Shown one piece after another: positions 38,051-49,772 of a stretch of 64,000 nt of DNA. The DNA is taken from the NCBI GenBank assembly GCA_045837725.1, contig JBEWZL010000304.1, forward strand, positions 62,001 to 126,000, written 5' to 3'. How positions within the stretch are numbered: position 1 is the first letter of the stretch; every line of letters starts with the position of its first letter. Made by a program: the position numbers and the translations under genes. This stretch comes from Vermamoeba vermiformis. Lineage: Eukaryota; Tubulinea; Echinamoebida. The notes below the pieces were generated by a model that worked only from the letters and a program-made list of their open reading frames with translations, had not been told where the DNA came from and did no database searches.

Positions 38051-39231
38051 TCAATAGTACGATACTGACGATGGGTAAGACAGCACCACAATGAAGAATA
38101 ACAGCAAAAACAACGAAAATAAAATTAACTCGAAGTATTTGCTGGTTACTTGGCTGGATTCTGTTGTTGACTCGTCGACCGTGAAATCTTTCTCAAAGGC
38201 CAAAACCTTGTCCAAAGAATAATCTCCTTCTCTATAGTACAGCTGATAAAAACACTTTGGCGGAAATATCCTCCTCGGTAATTTTGTGTTTAAAGTGCTG
38301 AAATTGTAATCGTTGGCTGCTAGTTGTTCTGCTTCGTGCCCAATAAGCGGAATGTCATCTTTAGTGGGTGGAACATCCTAACGGTAATGATTATTAGCTT
38401 GTTCATAACGATTCAAACATAACCTAACCTACCTGTTTGACCGAATTCACGAATTTATTAATAAGGTCGCTCATCCAACGCCAGTAGACTTTTGACCGAA
38501 AGACTCGCCAAATCTTCACCGTCCTAGTCTTGTGGAAGTAACATATGAAGTCGCACGCCTTACTATCTGTCACCTCCATTTGCATTTGAATCTGTGCCAT
38601 GTACTCGGGAGGAACGTAGTCGTAGTCACGAAAGTACGGGCACTTTATTTCAATGACAATTCTCTCTTGCAGTTCTTGATCGTGTTCCACGATACCATCC
38701 GGTGTAGCACCCACTTGCTCGTTCTCTGGGTGGAAAACAAAGCCGCTTGGTTTAACGACATTACCAGTTATGTGCTACTTAATCTGTCAGATAGGGAAGC
38801 TCATACATAAAGCTTACCTCGTATATTTTGCGTAATTGAGGTTCTAGTTGCTTGCCAAATTTTACACTCTTGCCACTCGCATTTTCGAGTTCTGTCAGAT
38901 CGACACGCTAGACTTCCAATTAGAAGGATTCGAATTAAATTTACTCGATCATTAATACCTCAACACGGCCTGTCTTAACCTCCCAAAGCGACCTTGGGAT
39001 AATGTATCTAAATTTTTAAATTAGTAATTATTTTCCAGTCAAAATATTTTTACTAACTTGCTGATACCAATCGCCACACCGGCTTCACTGCCCGTTATTA
39101 TAGCGTTTCTGTAAATTTTAAAAATTAAAATAACGCTTGTTGAGTAATTAGGAAAGCAGATCACGCAACACTTACGGACCAACGTGCAGAGTCTTCCATT
39201 CAGAAGAATCCTCGGGTATTTCCTTATTCAT
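38051..39231 (-). CDS. YqaJ-type nuclease with C-terminal membrane tail
   Basis: Exons join from the ATG at 39231 to the TGA at 38051, giving about 300 residues. The lambda-exonuclease/YqaJ core is present: TGSEAGVAIGISKY (motif I), ATPDGI (metal-binding Asp), IEIKCPY (ExK) and QIQMQMEV (motif with Gln). The active site is therefore complete. After the core comes a linker and then a hydrophobic stretch near the end (ILFSLFLLLFFIVVLSY, about 38,075-38,125). That would make this a tail-anchored protein. YqaJ proteins are DNA exonucleases spread among phages, large DNA viruses and some eukaryotes; here it is an ordinary spliced host gene. It sits at the inner edge of the right arm, beside the tRNA. 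Confidence 0.85.
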
Positions 39232-39368
39232 TCTTACACTTCCAACATGATGCTTATGTCAAAAGGAGCAAAACAGTATGGCAACAAAAAAGAGACGAAA
39301 ACTAATGCTGCAAGATGGTCATACAAAGTGGTGTGACTCGAAAAATCTCGCCGAACAAAATCAACAAG

Positions 39369-39506
39369 GCACTCATGGTCTAGGGGCATGATGTGCGCCA
39401 TGACACGCTGTCTTTCGTCCTGAGCAAAATCAACAAGGCACTCATGGTCTAGGGGCATGATGTTCGCGATGACACGCTGTCTTTCGCTTCCTGCAAACTC
39501 AACAAG
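39369..39506 (+). repeat. Two tandem tRNA-Gly 5' halves (69-bp units)
   Basis: GCACTCATGGTCTAGGGGCA, the 5' end of tRNA-Gly, begins at 39369, 39438 and 39507, an exact 69-bp period; only the third becomes a full tRNA. Each unit goes on with a shared non-tRNA segment (ATGACACGCTGTCTTTCG) and a CAACAAG junction. Each therefore carries a Pol III A box without a B box. The left arm has a single tRNA and none of these units. Confidence 0.9.
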
Positions 39507-39577
39507 GCACTCATGGTCTAGGGGCATGATGTCCGCCTGCCACGCGGGCGACCCGGGTTCGATTCCCGGTGAGTGCA
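39507..39577 (+). tRNA. tRNA-Gly (anticodon GCC), right copy
   Basis: This is a 71-nt cloverleaf identical to the left copy: 7-bp acceptor stem GCACTCA/TGAGTGC, A box, GCC anticodon in loop CTGCCAC, B box GGTTCGATTCC. A T-run for Pol III termination (TTCTTTTTT) follows within 12 nt. It is preceded by two tandem 5' half copies. Confidence 0.96.
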
Positions 39578-39754
39578 TTCTTTTTTGCCTTTTGGCCTCT
39601 TCTGGCTCGCTAGTTTGCGCTCTGTCTTGAGCAGTTCGTTATGGATTAGCTGTTAGTATCCAGAGTACTGGAAGCAAGGACCTTTGACATTAAGACCTCA
39701 CCAAAAATAATCGTGTTTTTTTTTTAATTGTGACACCACACCACAAACCACAGC

Positions 39755-41127
39755 ATGGAAGCATCAAACGAAAAGACAATCGAGGAAACTTCGAACGATC
39801 CCTTTAACGAGCCAGTAAATTCAAATTATGGCTACACGACATTGCAGATCCCAAAAGATGAGGAAGGTTACGTTATTAGTTTTGAAAAAGACGATGTCGC
39901 CGCTTGGCGAGATTTTTTTGACACGTACGGTATAGTGGTAAGTCGAGTTTCGGCGATTTTATAATATTATTTAAATTTTTATTTGAAATTTGAAATTTAA
40001 AGGTCATAAGGAACATTATTAGTGACGAAGAAGCAGATAGAACTGCTAACGAAGTATGGGATTATTTAGGAAAAATGTTAAACGCGGAGAAGGATGTAAG
40101 TTTAAAATTAGCTTTTTTCAGTCCGGACTGAATTGTGGTTAGGATCCGAGTACCTGGGAACGTTGGCCTTGGGGCGCGCATCTAGGTATATTGGGAAGCG
40201 ACTTGACGTTAAGTCAGCAAGCCTGTAGCAATCGAGAACACCCGAATATGTACGACTTTTTCTGTAAACTTTACGGCGAGACAGAGTAAGTTAAGATCTG
40301 TTTGTGAAGTTACAGCCCGTAATTTATGACATTGGTAGATTATATACAAGCGTCGATCGCATCGGCATGATGAGGCCAACAAAGGGAATCAAATTTCCCG
40401 GCAAAGAAGAGCCCGTGGACAAACCTGAATGGAAGACTAAGAGCCAGTGGCTGCATTGGGATATGAGTAAGATACTATACACTGTGGTGCGTGAGGAGTA
40501 CTAAAAGTGAGTTACAGATCCTTGGACTGGTAAGACGTCGATGTACGGATGGCAAGGAAACAATCCAGATCAACCGCACAACAAAGGATTCAACTACTTG
40601 ATGGTGCAAGGAATATTGGGTCTTTATGATTGCGGCCCTAATGACGGAGGTTTTCATGCAGTGCCCGGCTTCCACAAGCACATCGAGGCTTGGGGTAAAG
40701 CAAATGATCACCTGCGTGAACGAAACACTTATCCCAACATTTATGATGAGACTACCGGTACGTGCTCAGGCAAATTATAAATGACGCTGACACCTTTTTA
40801 GTTCAAGTGCCTCGCATGGATCCGATTCGAAATGACATTCAAAAGTTGCCACTGCGCAAGGGCAGTTTGTTGATCTGGCACTCGGCGATACCTCACGGCA
40901 CATTCCCTAATGACAGCAATCGCTTCCGTTTGATCCAATACATGAAAATGGCACCTGCTTCTTATCCACATGTCGTGCCGTTCTATCAGTCCAACTCTCC
41001 GTTCAGACCGATGTACCCATTTCCCGAGGACGTACAGCTGACTGAACTCGGTCAAAAGATTTATGGATTTAAGCCTTGGAAGCCCACCCCTGAGGTGCAG
41101 AAGTCCCGTTGGTGCGTTTTGTTGTGA
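39755..41127 (+). CDS. PhyH-family Fe(II)/2-oxoglutarate dioxygenase
   Basis: The ATG at 39755 (MEASNEKTIEETSND) starts an exon series that runs to a stop at 41127, about 340 residues. The iron-binding facial triad is visible: H and D in LHWDM (near 40,455-40,470), and the second His in AIPHGTFPND with the 2-oxoglutarate-binding Arg in RFRLIQ (near 40,890-40,935). The GGFHAVPGFHKHIE stretch matches the 'PGSH' strand of the phytanoyl-CoA dioxygenase family. There is no signal peptide or peroxisomal SKL end; it ends SRWCVLL, which resembles a C-terminal CaaX box (CVLL), so prenylation at a membrane is possible. The substrate is unknown. It starts about 175 bp after the tRNA and is followed by the type II membrane protein gene on the same strand. 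Confidence 0.9.
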
Positions 41128-41270
41128 AGTGTTTTATTTGTATTTAGCCCGACCTTTATTCACGAACCACCCAGTAAAAATTTCGGTAGTTCATTTATTT
41201 CATATTTGTTTATTAGACCACGTAAGAGGCGGTGGTCTGTTTACATTCAATACATAATGAATACACGATA

Positions 41271-44200
41271 ATGGACGCAAGGAACAAAGCAATTTATTCT
41301 CAAGTGTTTGATCCAGCCGTTGCTGCAGGTATTACCAAGGATTTAATTGTTCTACAAACTATACGAATAAACTCAATAACACATTGTGCAGGATATTAAT
41401 TAACCGTAATAATGAAAGATAATTTTAAAATATTTAATGGTTGCTTTCATATCAACTTAGCTCGATCGATTATTAATATGATGGAACGTATCAAGATATT
41501 AATATTCATTAAATTTAGAATTTCAAGCTACTCTTCTGGCACGTTCAGATTCCCAATCGATCCGTCAAGAATCTTTTCGCGGTATGTCATTTAGTTTAAT
41601 TATATTATTCACGAATATTTACCAATTACTACTAGGCGAGAAGAAACAAGAAAGTGAATACTTAATCGATGAGCACTCATACTCGTTAGAAAGCGATCCC
41701 GAAATACCGCAATACGGTTATTTTAATGAAAGAGGCGAATTAACTTGGTATAAGCGAGCATGGATAGACTTTCAAGTGTGGATCAGGCGCCCATATTTTA
41801 GTACGTGGCTGAATTAATCTGAGGCTAGACTTTATTAACGCGATCTTCGTGTAGGGTTGGGTCAAAAGACAGTAACGGGCATGTGGATACTAATAGCTGC
41901 CATAATATTCTTTGTCACATCTTTGGTATTGGGATTAGCTTTGGGACTCACCTTATCGAGCACCCAATTTTTGACAGATCCAAACTTGACAGTTGCACAA
42001 GTAGCCAGCGGAATAACATTTGAAGGAGGGACTGTTATATTATCACGTGACACAGTGCCTAATCCGACACTATGGAACTTTATTCAATATTCAATGGACG
42101 TGGACAAGATTACAATCACCGATGCAAAGGTGCTTGTTACGAACAGAAGTTCCAACGCAGAGCTCGCAAAAATCGAAATTTCAGGACACGTGTCGATAAT
42201 AGATATCGGGAATGCCACATGCAATGCAGTTCTGACGTTCAACGGCGACACGCAAGATTTCACAGCAGCCAATATGAACTTGTTCCTCGAGGTCAACTTT
42301 GCTGTACATTGGAACCCCTTAATGAGCTTGCCTTTGCTCAAACGACATGCCACTAGCTTTGGGCACAATATCACAGCTAACAATGGTGCTTGGATGAGCG
42401 ATATTTCATTGATCAGCAGCGGCACACTGACCGTAACAACACTCGCTACATTCACTCGCAAAAATCGAGATTTCACCTTCGTTCCTGGCGTGCACTTACA
42501 CGTGGATGAACTTAAAATAGAAGGCCAAGGATTGATCAATTCATTGGGCAGCTTCTTGGATAGGTATTCAATTGACGTAGCTGCACTTTGAGCCCAGTAC
42601 TGACGTTACTGCAGGGAATTGGGAGACACGAAGTTATTCCTCAAGTTATACTTGCCGTTCGCTATGATCAACGAGCAACAATCCTTTGCTGAGTTGAGTT
42701 TGTTAGACGACAATGGACTGCAATTAGGACCCGTGCAAATGCATTCTACGAGCGTTGTGTTCCGTATTGAAGGCATTGGTAAGTCAACCTTGAATTTAAA
42801 AAATAGTAATTAATATATTCTGTAGGTCCTAGACCTTTGATTACGTTGCAAACTGATTTAAACATTCCTTTGGCCCCGCTAAACCCCAACTTGAATTTGA
42901 CGGTCAATGGAAACTTTAATTCTGAGTCACGTGCCATGATCTTGAAAGGTACAGTTCGGTCAATAGTATAATTAGAAACTAACGAATATTCAGGTGAGAT
43001 ATCACCTTGGCCCAATCCTTTTGGCCTTCCTTACATGGCAATCGACAAAACACAGTTCAATCTCACCATTGCTCAACGATCGCACGTGCGCAACAGAGCA
43101 ACTTCGTTCGTCAATAGATTTAGCGTTGAAGCATACCTCCTCACTGGTGCACGTGTAAACATACCCAGAATTCCTGAAATGTCTGCCCAAGTGCTTGGCA
43201 CCCTCAACAACGGAAATTTGGCGTTTTTCGTCAACGACCTTGACGTGCCGAGCATAGGTAAGAAACTCATCCACTAATTCTCTCATGATCTAACACGTTG
43301 TAGACGAGGTTATCAAATCGCTGCTTGGTATTGACGTGCCGTCATTAAGCGACAAGTTCGACATTTCTAATCGACGCATGAGCATGGCACTCGCGAGCAG
43401 TTTTCGAACTAGAATCAACTTGCCCTTTGATCACATGATGAACGGCATGGTGATTGGAAGGTAAGGTCTAACATCAACACGCGCGTTCATAAACTGACAC
43501 GTGACCGCAGAGGAATGACACTCGTGACACCTGCTGTCAAAGTGACAGATCTTATTGGACCGGTCAGAGATCTGTTCCCTGGCCGAGACTTCGGTAGGCC
43601 ACTTAGTCCATTCATTACACTCGACAGTGTGACTAACTTCTTCATAGGCGAATTGATCTTGGGCGCGACAGTTCCCGTGTTCGATGCATTGGACGTGACT
43701 GGATTCAAAGGCCAGTTCGAAGTGTTTTTGAAATCAACACCTTTCGACCTCGATTCCAAGCTCCGATTTTTGGGCTTTGGAATTATCGCAAGGCCATTCG
43801 CCGTGCCAGTTACTTTGTCGGTGGCAGCTGAGCTCGAGCTACGAATACCCGAACAAGACAGCTTGATTTTCCACGTAGAAGGACAAGTTCAGTCAGGTCA
43901 AGTCACGATTGGCGGCTCGATGATTGGAATGTGGTACAACGCGTTCAATGTCAACGGACTTAACATTGGCAACGTCACCGCTGAGATTGGTATCGCGCCT
44001 GGCCCTATCATTTCCACGATCGGTCTCGGTGCCGCTATTCAGATAGGTCGCGCTGAGATTTCGTTCTTGGGCAGAGCTAGTGTCGACTTGGCCGATTCAT
44101 TTGTCAACGCCCGCGTACAGAATTTATACCTCACTGACATTGTGCAATTCTTCAAAGGTACGAGCTGTTTATTGTAGACAGCCTATCATTCACATATACT

Positions 44201-45159
44201 GACTTTATTTAGATTTGAATGTGGATTTCCTGGATCGTATTGACATCAATGATGTTCCCGACAATGTCAGACTCAATTTGCTGCTGGTGACATTCGCAAC
44301 AAAAGACGGAGAGTTGCAAGGAATTCCGTACACGAAGGGATTCAGAATTGCAGCTGACGCCGAGCTATTGGGCGTGACTGCAACAGCCTCAGTAAGTCAA
44401 GCAAGAAAATGTAACCAAAACAAACTTAACATTACATTTTAGGTTGCTTCGAACAAAGCTCTTGTGGCCAATGTGCCAGTCACAGATTTGTTACTCTCGT
44501 TTGGCATTCGATTCGACAACCTCGCGGACATCATCCTGGATTTCGTAGAACGAATCTTGCCGTTTGACTTGCCTTCATTAGACGAGATTTTGTGTACGTA
44601 TTTACGGATTCATCGAGCGTACCGGACTAACGTTGTGAATTTTTCCATAGCTGGCATTGGTATTCGATTCAACCTCGGCAATGTGCTTGGCTTGAAGAGC
44701 GTTGAATTGAGCGACTTCTCGCTGGTAAATGTGATGCACGGAGATTTCCCCGAGCTGACCATTGTCATCATGCTGGCTGGACACGAGCGACGCTTATCCC
44801 TCAACTTGGATCTCAAGTCATTGGGCAATGGCTTGAGCAACATTTTGGAGCTGAGTAACGTGCCTGCGGACTCGGACTTTTTGAGCTGTGTCGTGAACGC
44901 TCACTGCAAAGACAGCAGTTCCGGATCTGTTTGCGATCACACACAGACACCTTGGCGATGCGTTTCTGCATGCCCGCAAGGCTCTGTTAGTATCGATAAG
45001 GCAGGCTGTTGGCCGAGTAATTCAACCGAGGCAAGCAATGCTCGTCGCAGTCTCAGTTACAGCGGCTACTCGTTCATGAACGAAGATCACGTGCAACGAT
45101 TTGAAATGAGACGTCAGAATCAAATCCCTGTAAAATATGTTTTTAGACCTGTCAATTAG
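41271..45159 (+). CDS. Large type II membrane protein with LEA/DUF3712-like ectodomain
   Basis: Start at 41271 (MDARNKAIYSQVFDPAV). Short N-terminal cytosolic exons (41.27-41.8 kb) lead to one transmembrane helix (MWILIAAIIFFVTSLVLGLA, from 41,881). The long ectodomain begins with a beta-rich domain (41.95-42.9 kb) whose strand pattern recalls LEA-14/DUF3712 (fungal Tag1-like) modules. Further beta-rich repeats follow (43.0-44.6 kb), then a Cys-rich segment near the end (CVVNAHCKDSSSGSVCDH, 44.88-44.95 kb) and a basic tail. I estimate about 1,000 residues. Introns are short; one I used runs 42,566-42,616 and skips an in-frame stop. No catalytic motif is seen, so a structural or adhesion role at a vacuolar or cell membrane is a guess. 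The left copy is damaged. Confidence 0.75.
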
Positions 45160-45242
45160 AATAAAGTTGTATTGCTAGTTTAGTTAAATTCGAGTGCATG
45201 AAGAGCCATTAAAACGATTTTTATTTTACAATAGATCAACCG

Positions 45243-46875
45243 TTAATCTTGATCATTTTCTTCGTCGCTTGGCTCATAAAATTCAGGCCCACTTTTTTCT
45301 TCCTCTGAATCAAGGAAGTTGTCGTCAGGATCTGATTTGACTTCGCTATTCCTTTCGTATATTTTCGGCATATCATTTTCATCGTAAACAAACAATTCGG
45401 GACCGTTCGTAATGGAAGTAACAGGTCCTAATATATTTGTATTATCGTTATTATTGGTGGTATTTTCATCTTCGTCCGTAATTGGCATGTACGACGGCAC
45501 ACAATTGAATTGATATCTAATCTTATGGCCGTCGACTCTGTTGAATATCAAGTTCATCGACATTGTCTCTTTGTCAGCAATTGAAATTTCGACGACGCCA
45601 ACACCGCCAGTTACAACTGACTTGTCATTTGTAACGTCAAAAACGAACGATAATTTCCTCGTGTGTTGCACTTAAATGATCGTTAATATGACTATACAGA
45701 CCTATTAAATGCTTTTTTTACGTACTTGTTGAAGCTGACGTAAAGCCCTTTGTGATTTTAAGTTGAAATTTTGAAATTAAAATGTCGCCGTACACAGCAA
45801 TGGAGATCGATTTTGTTGCTGCATCGAACTCTTTTAGTAAGTGCAGGTTGATTACTGAGTTGGCAACTTCATCTAGAATAAAACGAACGGTTATTAATAA
45901 TTGAACGAATTGATTAAGGTAAAAAAAATCATTTAAAAACAAATGTCTAACCATATTTTGGCTAATACAGCTCGATAAAAATTTGTATGAGTAAGTGATG
46001 GGTTTTTACCTTCATTTTGAAATATGTTCAAATCATCTATTGTGACGTTCTCTTTAGCACCAACAATGCTCGAGTCTAATATTTTTGATGCGCGCCAAAA
46101 TCCCAAGTCTAGTCTGTTCGGATCTAACGATTTTGCCTTGTTTTGTTGCTCCTCGTCAAATAACTCCACCAAAAAATCGTATTCTTCTGTTCTCATCACA
46201 GCAAATTCAACATCTCTTCGCTAATAAATATTAATACGATAATTATTTCTTATAATAATAATTCTTACTGTTAAATTTTGACGTTCTTCGTTGTCCCTCG
46301 CCTTCATAAACCAGCTTTTAATTGAAATCTCTTCTACGAACATCTCCGATAATTTTGATAATAGGGCACCGCATTCTTTTAATACTTTAACGTCCTACAA
46401 TAAATTTTAAAAAACTTTCTTGAAATAAAATAATAGATCTTACCTCGTCGCACTCCAGATCCATCATGTATTTAATTTGCGACAATGGAAATGCATGTTT
46501 AGAAATTTTCCTATTCGTAATTTGTTCTATTTGAGCTGCTTTGACCTCCCAATATTCATTGATAATTGATTTTACGTCAAACTGCTCCAAATATTTTTCT
46601 AAAATATGAACGTTACTATTTAGGCCATATTAATATTATTAGAGCATTAGCTCACTAAATTAAATAATATTCAATTTATTTACGGACAGATCAAGTTCGT
46701 TACCTGTTTCAATTTCATCCTCCTCTTCATTTTCGCGGTCATCGAGGCTTAAAGACCAATCAAGTACTTTAGATAATGAACTCATTATTATATTGTGGTC
46801 ATTACTGTTCGTTGAAAATTGAACTGGTCGATCGCGCGAATGATTTTTTTGAGGTTTTATCAAAATTAAATCCAT
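45243..46875 (-). CDS. NF-YC (HAP5) histone-fold subunit with extra C-terminal domain
   Basis: Six exons join in phase from MDLILIKPQKN at 46875 to the stop at 45243. The core matches NF-YC closely: FPLSQIKYMMDLE (family LPLARIKKIMK), then LSKLSEMFVEEISIKSW for helix 2, then LTRRDVEFAVMRTEEYDFLV (family LQRNDIAAAITRTDVFDFLV). NF-YC pairs with NF-YB and NF-YA to bind CCAAT boxes, or serves in related histone-fold dimers. Beyond the fold lies about 200 residues not seen in ordinary NF-YC: a beta-rich part (KLSFVFDVTNDKSVVTGG) and an acidic tail (DSEEEKSGPEFYEPSDEEND). Acidic tails suggest histone or activator contacts. It lies 74 bp upstream of the SH3 gene's transcript end in the packed right arm. 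Confidence 0.87.
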
Positions 46876-46949
46876 ATTACAAAAGGAGCCAAATGTGCTT
46901 AGTATACATCAATGCTTAAATTAAAAACTACAAGAGACCAACTCTTACA

Positions 46950-49565
46950 TTAAATCTCTTTGCTTTCGGTGGCCTTGTTTCGTTCGTCGTACCATTGCGC
47001 ATTCAAAAAGCCCAATTGAGCTTGAATGGCTTTGATTGCCGGCGAAGCATCTTGTTTCAGTGAAATAGATCGTTGGGGCTTAACAATCTAAGCAAACAAA
47101 TTATATTAATGAAGTTTTTTAAGCAGATCGAGTTCTGATCATGTTGGACTTGGCTTACCTTGCAATAGTTTTCAGGGAAGTAACCTTCTTGGCCATTCAA
47201 TTCACCGAGCCACCAACCACCAGGCTCGCCTTGTTCAAGGACAACAATAACATCTCCTGGCTTAATCGATAATCCTAAAACCTCGAGTTAGCACCACTTC
47301 AATTTTTCCTAATTAGGCAAGTCCGTAGTACTCACGTTGCGAGTCTTCGCTCTTATATTCATAAATAACTTCGGCTTTGTATTTAAATGCACTTCGTCTT
47401 CGTTGACGTGAACGTTCTTGTTCGACTTCACGGTGAGTTTTTTCTTCTTGCACGGCAGTAGGTTTACGAGGGCTATATTACATACACATGATTAATATAG
47501 TTGCCCTACTATTATATATTATTTGACACTACGTACCTCTCTTTAACTTCGGCAGATTCGGTCGTAATACCTTCCTCCTATAATATGAAAAGTTCATTAA
47601 ACTTAACGTTGCGCAATGATTCGCTCGGTAATTTTTTCGTACCTCGTTCAATTGCTCTTCTTCGTACTCGAGCAATAACAACTCGTCTTCTTCTTGTTTG
47701 CTAAGTTTCTTCTTGCTCTTCAAGAACGCTCTTCGTGCATTCAATTTTTCGCGCTTAGTCATGTTAGTGGTATCAGGCATGGCTGCAGGTTTGGCCTCTT
47801 CTTCTTGTTTAACTTCTTCGTCACTTGTCTGAACAGGTGTTAATACTAGTGGTCTATATTATGGTTATTATTACTTTGGGGGGAGTTTTTACCTCGCCAT
47901 CCGCAGGTTCGTCATTAGTTTCACCGTCAATATCGTCGTCAATAATTTCGTGCGGGAAGACTGTCTCAGCGACTTTAAGTACGCCTCCGGACTCTTCCTC
48001 GTCCTTAATATGTGTCTCGTGCGTCTCGACAGTGTCATTGTTTTCAGCAAATTCGACAACTGTTTCAGAGAATTTGACTGACTTTCTCTTCTTCAATTTT
48101 GGTTTCCTGGGCAAGTCACTGGCAGGAGCGTTGTTGCCACCAGATTCATTGGCAGCGGTGTGACGAGCAGTCTCTTCGTCGTGATAGACGTCATCGTCAT
48201 GCTCTTCAACCGGTTCTTCAGGCTTGTTCTCGCCGTCTTCGAGAGGTTGATCACTTTCATCAGGAGTGTCACCTTCCGTGGCGTGACCATTCTCGTGAGG
48301 CTCGTCAGTCACGTGAGTCTCCTCGACAGTTTCTTCAACGTGCTCATCAGTCTTATCTTCGTGATGATCTTCGTGCTCACCATTTTCTTCGACGTGTTTA
48401 TCCTCGTGAGTCTCTTCCACGTGTTCCTCGTGGTGTTCCTCAACGTGAGTAGGCTCCTCGACATGTTCTTCGGGATGTTCCTCCGGTTCAGCATCGCTTT
48501 CGACCTCAGGTTTGACATCATCCGTGGAATCATGCTCCGCTGGAGTCTCGTCAACATGCTTCTCGGGCTCGACATGTTCCTCAACGTGTTCCTCTGATTG
48601 AGTTTCAATGTGCTCCTCAGGTTTGTGCTCTTCAACATGTTCCTCGGGCTTGTGCTCTTCCACGTGTTCTTCAGGCTTGTGCTCTACATGCTCTTCGACG
48701 TGTTCCTCGGCCTTTTGGTCAACGTGTGCTGCTGGTTGGGGTTCTTCCACATGCTCTTCGGGCTTGTGTTCTTCAACATGTTCCTCGGGTTTGTGCTCCT
48801 CAACGTGTTCTTCGGGCTTGGTTTCTTCCACGTGCTCAGTGACATGTTGCTCTGGTTTAGTTTCAACAACAGGCTCAGCTTCAACGGTGACAGTTTCAGT
48901 TTGCTTGGGCTCCAAAGCAGTGACAGCGACTTCAACGGCAACAGAAGTGATAATTTGCTTCGGTTGTTCGATGGGCTTGACGTCTGTTGGCTCTGCTTTA
49001 ACTTGCTCGCCTGGCTTTTCGTGATCGACACTAGACGATTCACAAATAAAATTAATTTATGTAATTAAGTCAATTATGAATTAATGGCAATTTGCTAATA
49101 TTTTTAATTGTCTTACCTCTTCTCAACCGGCTTGACGTCAGATTTCGTTTCAGATTTAGAACCATTAGTATCGACCTGGGACTTCTCTGTTTTAGTCGTT
49201 GTTGCTGGTTTTGAGGTGGCCTTATCGGTAGCAGCCTATTATAACAGGATTGTTACGAAACTGTCTAATTATGTCCGAATCCAATTTAAAATCGTTTCGA
49301 AGATTCTGTGCCGTGAATACGAAATTACACGTTCGAAAAAATATAGTATACTATCCGATGCCATAATAAATTGAAAATACTTGCTTAGGATAATGTAACC
49401 ATTAAAATATTGGATTAAATTTATCAGATCGATTAATTGAATCATAAAATGCTGTATATAGCAAATTCCGTATTTTCTGACCTTCTCTAACAAGAACTTT
49501 TGGTATTTAACATGGTACCAAGTCACCAAAGCACCGATCCCTAACCAGATCAAGAAAGGAACCAT
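46950..49565 (-). CDS. Membrane-anchored protein with HVEE repeats and SH3 domain
   Basis: I start this gene at 49565 because MVPFLIWLGIGALVTWYHVK is a clean N-terminal anchor helix, and its exon splices in phase (AAG to GCT) to the next (about 49,235). Then comes a Thr/Lys linker and one long exon (about 49,032-47,895) rich in EEHVEEHKPEEH-type units, acidic and probably extended or coiled. A charged coiled-coil region follows (KSKKKLSKQEEDELLLLE), then an SH3 domain across two exons (47.39-47.16 kb; YKAEVIYEYKSED, GGWWLGELNGQEGYFPENYC). SH3 domains bind proline motifs such as those in the WASP-like protein 10 kb away; that link is only a suggestion. The gene could instead be the 3' part of the Thr-rich gene upstream, across a 560-bp intron; I think two genes is likelier. 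Confidence 0.78.
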
Positions 49566-49772
49566 AGTGGTGTTGAAATAAATAAATATACTATAATACA
49601 AATAAATATGCGACCACTATATACAATAAAAATATCGAACGAGATCTGGTATCCCTTTCAACGGTTCAAGTTACTTTTACGCAATTTTTGACCGAATTTC
49701 AACGGACGTTTTCACTGAACGGACCTCAAGCAAAAAAATAATTTGTACGGCATCGTAAAGATTAAAAACGGC

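Noticed and set aside
38051-39231. Viral insertion around the YqaJ gene
   Set aside because: Only one virus-like gene is present. It has several spliceosomal introns like its neighbours, and there are no capsid, polymerase or terminal repeats, so I treat it as a host gene.
42550-42620. Stop codon in the right-arm type II membrane protein gene taken as a lesion
   Set aside because: A 51-nt GT/AG intron (42,566-42,616) removes it and keeps the phase, so the right copy is intact here.
48608-49024. Cys/Ser-rich frame on the plus strand (and its mirror 24813-25229)
   Set aside because: It is the antisense shadow of the EEHVEEHKPEEH repeats of the SH3 gene; it has no splice support or signal peptide.
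49269-49601. A 110-residue frame inside the spacer between the Thr-rich and SH3 genes
   Set aside because: Only its first 28 codons look real, as exon 1 of the SH3 gene; the rest is AT-rich intron sequence that stays open by chance.
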